Source of the DNA: Pseudooceanicola onchidii
Lineage (GTDB): Bacteria > Pseudomonadota > Alphaproteobacteria > Rhodobacterales > Rhodobacteraceae
Direction of reading: 5' to 3'
Assembly: GCF_004959925.1 (NCBI RefSeq)
Contig: NZ_SPUW01000002.1
Coordinates: forward strand, 558,001 to 622,000
Length of the DNA: 64,000 nt
The notes under the pieces are model-generated. The model was given only the letters and a program-made list of their open reading frames with translations. It did not search any database and had not been told where the DNA came from. Positions 59,466 to 64,000 of this stretch are shown here, one piece after another. Numbering within the stretch: the first letter of the stretch is position 1; each line of letters opens with the position of its first letter. Both the position numbers and the translations under genes were made by a program.

Positions 59466-61127
59466 ATGCCTGCTCCACGCCGTCGCATCCTCTCGCTGTG
59501 GTTTCCCCGGATGGGGGCCGACCGTCTGCTGCGGCAGATCGGCGGCGATCCGGAGATGCCCTTTGCGGTGGTGGCGACGCAGGGTCCGGCGCAGGTGCTG
59601 CATTCGCTTTCGGCCGGGGCGAGCGTGGCGGGATTGGTGCGGGGGCAGCCGCTGCGGGATGCCCTGGCCATGTGCCCGGACATGATCACGCGCCTGCGGA
59701 ATCCGCAGGCCGAAGGGGTCTTCCTTGCCTCCCTGCGCAGGTGGGCGGGGAAATATTCGCCCTGGGTCGGCATCGCGGGGGAAGAGGGGCTTTGCCTCGA
59801 CATCACCGGCTGCGCCCACCTGTTCGGCGGAGAGGAGGGGCTGCTCGACTCCGTCGATGCCGATTGCGCGGGTCTGGGGCTGACGGTGCGCGCGGGTGTC
59901 GCCGACACGATCGGCGGGTCCTGGGCGCTGGCGCGGTTTGCCGGCATCGGCGCGGGGCATCACCGCAGCGGTGACGCCGTGGACCAGGAGGCGCGGGCCA
60001 CCCGGTCGCGGGCGGCCAAACGGCGGCATTGGGAACGGGGCGGCGCGGCCCCCCGGATCAAGACCGCCGGGGTCGAGGCGCAGCGGATCGCCGCGCCCGG
60101 CCAGACCCGCAGCGCCATCGCCGGGTTGCCGCTGGCCGCCCTGCGGCTTGAGCCTGACGTGGTGACGCAGCTGTCGCGGCTGGGGCTGCGGCGGGTGTCG
60201 GACCTGATCGACCAGCCGCGCGGGCCGCTGTCGCGCCGGTTCGGTCCCGGGGTCGTGCTGCGGATCGACCAGGCGCTTGGCCAGGTGCCCGAACCGGTGT
60301 CGCCGGTGGCCGAAGCGCGGCCCTTTGCCGTGCGGATGACCCTGCCTGACCCGATCGGGCTGACCGATGACCTCCTGGCCGGGCTCGACCGGCTGCTGCC
60401 GCGCCTGTGCGATACGGTCGGCAAGGCGGGGCGCGGGGTGCGGCTGATCCGGTTGCAGGCTTACCGGACGGATCACACCATGCAATGGGTGTCCGCCGGG
60501 GTGGCGCGCCCGACGGCGGATCCCGAACGGATCCGTCCCCTGCTGGCCATGAAGGTCGAAGAAATCGACGCAGGCCACGGCATCGACATGCTGCGGCTTG
60601 AGGCGGTGCAGACCGAACCCGTGTCGGCCCGCCAGCCCGTCGGACATCTTGAGGCCGGCAAGGTGATCGCGGACCGGTTGGCGGCCAGCACGGGGCATGA
60701 TGATCTGATCGCCCGGATCGGCGCCCGCGTCGGGATGGAGCAGATCACCCGCTGGCACCCGGCGTCCTCGCACATCCCGGAAAAGACCGCGCTTGTGCTG
60801 GCCGCCGCCTGGTCTGAGCCGGTGACCGAATGGCCCGACCCGCCGGTGCCGCGTCCGCTTCTGCTGTGGCGGCCGGAACCGGTGACCGCTCCGGAGGTGC
60901 CGCGCCTGAATGGACCGTTCCGCTGGCGCGGGCGGGATCTGACGCCGGTTGAGACCCTGGGCCCGGAACGCATCGCGCCGGAATGGTGGCTGGACGACCC
61001 GGCCTGGCGGTCCGGCATCCGCGACTACTGGCGGGTGACCGTCGAGGGGGGCGAAAGGCTGTGGCTTTTCTTTGCCCACGGGGCGGCGATGTCGGCTGGG
61101 TGGTTCTGCCAGGGGCGGTTCGGGTAA
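59466..61127 (+). CDS. imuB: ImuB, Y-family polymerase-like mutagenesis protein
   Basis: 553 residues. The N-terminal Y-family-like fold begins ILSLWFPRMGADRLLRQ; the metal-binding acidic residues of active DinB/UmuC polymerases are absent (LSLWFP replaces the catalytic VDMDxF-type site), as known for ImuB. It probably acts as an adaptor to the beta clamp for DnaE2 in SOS mutagenesis. The C-terminus has the family end (ERIAPEWWLDD, RDYWRV, WFCQGRFG; DUF6504-like). Neither imuA nor dnaE2 is adjacent, which is unusual because the three usually form one cassette. A perfect LexA box precedes it. Confidence 0.88.
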   Translation: MPAPRRRILSLWFPRMGADRLLRQIGGDPEMPFAVVATQGPAQVLHSLSAGASVAGLVRGQPLRDALAMCPDMITRLRNPQAEGVFLASLRRWAGKYSPWVGIAGEEGLCLDITGCAHLFGGEEGLLDSVDADCAGLGLTVRAGVADTIGGSWALARFAGIGAGHHRSGDAVDQEARATRSRAAKRRHWERGGAAPRIKTAGVEAQRIAAPGQTRSAIAGLPLAALRLEPDVVTQLSRLGLRRVSDLIDQPRGPLSRRFGPGVVLRIDQALGQVPEPVSPVAEARPFAVRMTLPDPIGLTDDLLAGLDRLLPRLCDTVGKAGRGVRLIRLQAYRTDHTMQWVSAGVARPTADPERIRPLLAMKVEEIDAGHGIDMLRLEAVQTEPVSARQPVGHLEAGKVIADRLAASTGHDDLIARIGARVGMEQITRWHPASSHIPEKTALVLAAAWSEPVTEWPDPPVPRPLLLWRPEPVTAPEVPRLNGPFRWRGRDLTPVETLGPERIAPEWWLDDPAWRSGIRDYWRVTVEGGERLWLFFAHGAAMSAGWFCQGRFG

Positions 61128-61147
61128 GGGGCGACGTTACGCGGGCG

Positions 61148-61206
61148 GTAGGGTGCGTGCTTGCACGCACCGCCGCAGGTGACGGCGCGCGCGGACACCT
61201 ACCCTA
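61148..61206. repeat. Second GTAG-headed inverted repeat pair
   Basis: GTAGGGTGCGTGC-TT-GCACGCACC starts at 61148 (a 9-bp perfect stem). On the other strand GTAGGGTAGGTG reads back from 61206 into an imperfect GC hairpin. Opposed GTAGGG heads flank two hairpins, as in the pair at 57042-57100, though the hairpin sequences differ. It fills the gap between imuB and rsmD. Confidence 0.6.
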
Positions 61207-61764
61207 CGGGGTGGCCATGAGCAGCGTCATCACTGTGTCGCCATAGGTCTTGTGTTCCAGCAGGGTGAACCCTTCGGGCGCGAGTTGCGGGCCGCGTTCT
61301 TCCCAGATCACCAGCGCCTCGGCCGTGATCCAGCCCTGGGATCGTGCACCCGTCAGCGCCTTGGCGCCCAGGTCCTTGCCATAGGGCGGGTCGAGGAACA
61401 CCAGCGTGGCAGGGGCCTCGGCCACCGGCAGGCGCAGGGCCGTGGTCCGAAGTACGCGCACCCGGTCCTTCACCCCAAGCGTCGCGATGTTCTCGGCCAG
61501 AAGCTTTTGCGCCACCCGGCCGTCGTCGACAAAGGTCACATGATCCGCGCCGCGCGACAGCGCCTCGAGCCCGAGGGCCCCGGTTCCGGCAAACAGGTCC
61601 AGCACCCGGGCGCCGTCGATCGGATCCCCGAACCGGCCCCCTTCCAGCATCGAGAACAGGCTTTCGCGCACCCGGTCCGCCGTGGGTCGCAGGTGGGCGC
61701 CCGCATCCCCCTTGCCGACGGCGGCAAGGCGGCGGCCGCGAAAGGCGCCTCCGACGATCCGCAT
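61204..61764 (-). CDS. rsmD: 16S rRNA (guanine(966)-N2)-methyltransferase
   Basis: 186 residues. MRIVGGAFRGRRLAA and RPTADRVRESLFSML are the RsmD N-terminal hallmarks, VLDLFAGTGALGLEALSRGA binds SAM, and VFLDPPYG is the catalytic N-methyltransferase motif. It modifies G966 of 16S rRNA during 30S assembly. ATG 61764 overlaps the stop of the ferredoxin reductase by ATGA, so it is coupled to an apparently unrelated gene. The repeat pair described at 61148 abuts its stop. Confidence 0.92.
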   Translation of the reverse strand: MRIVGGAFRGRRLAAVGKGDAGAHLRPTADRVRESLFSMLEGGRFGDPIDGARVLDLFAGTGALGLEALSRGADHVTFVDDGRVAQKLLAENIATLGVKDRVRVLRTTALRLPVAEAPATLVFLDPPYGKDLGAKALTGARSQGWITAEALVIWEERGPQLAPEGFTLLEHKTYGDTVMTLLMATP

Positions 61765-62966
61765 CAGCGCATCAGGGTCTTGAGGTCGATGGAGGCATCG
61801 GCGACCGCCGCCGCATCCGGGGATTTCCCCGCCGCCAGCAGACGCTTGGCCACCATGAAGGCGCGCGGGTCGTTCATCGCGTCCACGGCCAGCAGGCGAT
61901 CGCCCGCGTAATACCAGTGCGACCGCGACCCTTCGCCCTCGCGGATCACCACGCGGTCGTAGCCGGTGTTCAGCCCCGCGATCTGCAGCTTCACATCGTA
62001 CTGATCCGACCAGAACCACGGCTCGGGCACATACTCCCGGTCCCCGCCCAGCATGTTCAAGGCGACGCATTCCGCCATGTCGATGGCGTTCGGCACGCTT
62101 TCCAGCCGCAGGCGGGCGGACCCGTGCGGGAAACTCGCGCAATCGCCCGCAGCCCAGATCCCTTCGGCCGAGGTGCGGCCGTGAGTATCGGTGGCGATGC
62201 CGTTGTCGCAGGCGATCCCGGCGGTCTCGGCCAGCGCGGTGTCAGGCAGGATCCCGGCCCCGACGATGGCAAAATCGATGTCCAGCGTCGTGCCGTCGGA
62301 CAGTTCGGCCTGCGCCACTTGGCCGTCGCCGATCAGCCGCGACAGGCCGACGCCTTCCCGGATGTCGACGCCGTGCGCGCTGTGCAGCGCGCGGAAAAAG
62401 TCCGAGGTCTCGGGCGCGGCGACCCGTTGCAGGATCCGGTCGGCCAGTTCGACCAGCGTGACCTCCAGCCCCTGTTTGGCCGCGACCGCAGCCGCTTCGA
62501 GCCCGATATAGCCGCCGCCGATGATCAGGACCCGACGTCCCGGGCGGACCTGCGGTTCCAGCGCGTCGATGTCTGCCAGCGTCCGCACGGTGAACAGCCC
62601 CGCCAGATCGCCGCCGATCGCGGCGGGCAGGCGGCGCGGGACCGACCCGGTGGTCAGCGCCAGCTGGTCGTAGGACAGAACCTCGTCTCCAAACGTCAGG
62701 GTCCGGGCTGCGGGGTCGATGCGGGTGACCGGGGTGCCGGTGCGCAGCACGATCCGGCGGTCGGTGTAGAAGCTGTCGGCGCGCAGAAACAGGCGGTCGC
62801 GCGGCATCTTGCCCAGCAGGTAGTCCTTGGACAGCGGCGGGCGCTGATAGGGCGGGGCGGTTTCATCCCCGATCAGCGTGATGTCGCCGTCAAAGCCGTC
62901 GTCGCGCAGTTTCGCGGCCAGAGAGGATCCGGCCTGCCCGGCCCCGACGATAACGATATGTGACAT
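61764..62966 (-). CDS. FAD-dependent NAD(P)H:ferredoxin/rubredoxin reductase
   Basis: 400 residues. The FAD motif is IVIVGAGQAGSSLA at 4-17, the PPYQRPPLSKDYLLGKM stretch is typical of oxygenase-coupled ferredoxin reductases, and the NAD(P) motif VLIIGGGYIGLEAAAVA follows near 145. The second FAD motif is GIWAAGDCASFPH. It passes electrons from NADH to a ferredoxin, probably for a P450 or Rieske oxygenase not in the window. It starts 84 bp from the divergent peroxiredoxin gene. Confidence 0.9.
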   Translation of the reverse strand: MSHIVIVGAGQAGSSLAAKLRDDGFDGDITLIGDETAPPYQRPPLSKDYLLGKMPRDRLFLRADSFYTDRRIVLRTGTPVTRIDPAARTLTFGDEVLSYDQLALTTGSVPRRLPAAIGGDLAGLFTVRTLADIDALEPQVRPGRRVLIIGGGYIGLEAAAVAAKQGLEVTLVELADRILQRVAAPETSDFFRALHSAHGVDIREGVGLSRLIGDGQVAQAELSDGTTLDIDFAIVGAGILPDTALAETAGIACDNGIATDTHGRTSAEGIWAAGDCASFPHGSARLRLESVPNAIDMAECVALNMLGGDREYVPEPWFWSDQYDVKLQIAGLNTGYDRVVIREGEGSRSHWYYAGDRLLAVDAMNDPRAFMVAKRLLAAGKSPDAAAVADASIDLKTLMR

Positions 62967-63050
62967 GTGCGCCTCTTCTTTTGCTCTGGCAGCGTCCTGT
63001 CCGGGCGCTATGGTGTCCCCGGAACAAATGGATAGCGAGAGGCTCCTCCA

Positions 63051-63539
63051 ATGGCAATTTCCCAAGGCGACACACTTCCCGACGCGACGCTGGTCGAAAA
63101 CACCGACAAGGGGCCCGCGCAGGTTTCGCTGACCGAACGGCTCAAGGGGCGCAAGGTCGTGATCTTCGCGCTGCCCGGCGCCTTTACCGGTACCTGCACC
63201 ACGGCACATGTGCCCAGCTTTATCCGCACGGCGGACCAGTTCCGCGCCAAGGGTGTGGACGAGGTGATCTGCCTGTCCGTCAACGACCCCTTCGTCATGG
63301 GCGCGTGGGACCAGCAGACCGGCGCAGGCAAGGCGGGCATCACCATGATGGCGGACCCGTCGGCCGAGTTCACCAAGGCCGTGGGCATGGATTTCTCGGC
63401 CCCGCCGGTCGGTCTGATCGACCGCTCCAAGCGCTATGCGATGTGCGTCGAAGACGGCAAGGTCACCGTGATCCAGGCTGAAGAGAACCCCGGTGTCTGC
63501 GACACGTCCGGCGGTGAAGCTCTGCTGGAATCCATCTAA
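63051..63539 (+). CDS. Peroxiredoxin (Prx5/AhpE type)
   Basis: 162 residues. Reduces hydrogen and organic peroxides. The active-site stretch PGAFTGTCTTAHVPSF contains the peroxidatic Cys49 with the conserved Thr and Pro. Additional cysteines lie at about 127 and 145, as in Prx5-like proteins that use glutathione or glutaredoxin. GAGAGGCTCCTCCA lies before the ATG. A strong hairpin follows. It is divergent from the reductase gene. Confidence 0.92.
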   Translation: MAISQGDTLPDATLVENTDKGPAQVSLTERLKGRKVVIFALPGAFTGTCTTAHVPSFIRTADQFRAKGVDEVICLSVNDPFVMGAWDQQTGAGKAGITMMADPSAEFTKAVGMDFSAPPVGLIDRSKRYAMCVEDGKVTVIQAEENPGVCDTSGGEALLESI

Positions 63540-63548
63540 GAACGGACG

Positions 63549-63580
63549 AGGCCCGCAGCACTTCTGTCCTGCGGGCCTCA
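63549..63580 (+). terminator. Hairpin terminator after peroxiredoxin
   Basis: GAGGCCCGCAG pairs with CTGCGGGCCTC (11 bp, 10-base loop). No T-run, but it lies 10 bp after the stop. Confidence 0.75.
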
Positions 63581-63702
63581 AGGTTGCGTCTTGCGACGCC
63601 CGTAAACCCTACAATCCCCCAGCCACGGTTGGCCTTCTGGCCGGTATGCAGCAGGTCCGGTTGATCCGGAGTTGTCGAACGGTAGTACCGTCGGGTTATG
63701 CA

Positions 63703-64000
63703 TTATCTATGTGTGGTGCCGAAATCTACGTCAAGAGTCTGCGAATCATCTTTTAACCGGCGTGAAACCCCTTGTAGCCAAGACATTTGTGACTCGGTTT
63801 CGATGGCCTCGGCGAAATGGCTGCGCACCAGATCTACGGCGTCGGGCAGATCCATCCCGTCATGAAGCAGCACGTTGGCCGCCATCAGCCCCGACCGGCC
63901 GGCGCCGTGTCGACAGGTGAAGGCCACCGTCCCGCCGGTGTTGGGCAGATCTTGGCGCGAGGCCAGAAGATCGTGCCACCGGCCTATCGTGGGGTCGTCG
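63703..64000 (-). CDS. Tyrosine/dual-specificity phosphatase, C-terminal part (cut by window edge)
   Basis: About 98 residues of the C-terminus are visible, and the frame stays open to the right edge. The phosphatase P-loop TCRHGAGRSGL (C-X5-R) is present, followed by a helix (MAANVLLHDGMDLPDAVDLVRSHF). The residue before the catalytic Cys is Thr rather than the common His. The loop resembles bacterial phosphatases close to the DSP/PTP-like group. The start lies outside the window; a GTG at 63927 is internal. Substrate unknown. Confidence 0.75.
   Translation of the reverse strand, partial: DDPTIGRWHDLLASRQDLPNTGGTVAFTCRHGAGRSGLMAANVLLHDGMDLPDAVDLVRSHFAEAIETESQMSWLQGVSRRLKDDSQTLDVDFGTTHR

Overview
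The window is a high-GC alphaproteobacterial chromosome segment, most likely from the marine Roseobacter group of Rhodobacteraceae. This is inferred from gene families and style: class I fructose-bisphosphatase beside rpe, glutathione-dependent formaldehyde oxidation, a Dpp-type transporter with a fused double ATPase, DUF2794, an alphaproteobacterial LexA box, many GTG/TTG starts and many 4-bp ATGA/GTGA overlaps. No rRNA, tRNA, CRISPR array, transposase or prophage gene was recognised. The gene layout is dense, and no gene-free gap reaches 300 bp.

Region 1 (1-11331) is a carboxylic-acid catabolism block. A MarR regulator stands divergent from a hotdog thioesterase and a cut-off MFS permease, with two identical palindromes between them. 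Next come three adenylate-forming acyl-CoA ligases, a zinc-free quinone reductase, an IclR regulator, two SDR dehydrogenases and an acyl-CoA dehydrogenase. A nonamer, TATTCCGCA, recurs in both large divergent promoters of this block and suggests one regulon. The substrate is unknown. No enoyl-CoA hydratase or thiolase is present in the block.

Region 2 (11491-22649) holds fbp-rpe, a GAF/HWE histidine kinase, a PAS-LuxR regulator, and a large operon of M20 amidohydrolase, oligopeptide-type binding protein, two permeases and a double ATPase. A tiny ORF coupled to an MFS permease follows.

Region 3 (22755-34581) is mostly housekeeping and metabolism: asd, a DUF4139 protein, carbonic anhydrase, a small helical protein, M17 aminopeptidase with an NlpC/P60 hydrolase, DUF2794, thiolase, map, sfsA, a CinA-like protein, GNAT and an AhpD-like protein.

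Region 4 (34582-49305) carries an OmpA-like protein, LysR/EamA, a second LysR, an ilvD cluster, tandem CPBP membrane proteases, accD-folC, a GANTC-rich orphan promoter with a candidate small RNA, zapE and an MFS permease.

Region 5 (49367-64000) holds a tightly overlapped hydrolase/OCD/HAD operon, YaiI-fghA-nitroreductase, TetR, a NYN-domain protein, LysR, a methyltransferase, the formaldehyde dehydrogenase, tandem I78 inhibitors, cytochrome c', a LexA-controlled imuB without imuA or dnaE2 beside it, rsmD-ferredoxin reductase, peroxiredoxin and a cut-off tyrosine phosphatase. Two pairs of GTAG-headed inverted repeats (REP/BIME-like) lie here. Four copies of a second short repeat family lie at gene ends elsewhere.

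No single unmistakable new system was found. The best leads are the IclR-linked ligase cluster with its shared operator, the GANTC-clustered promoter and putative sRNA, and the isolated SOS-boxed imuB.
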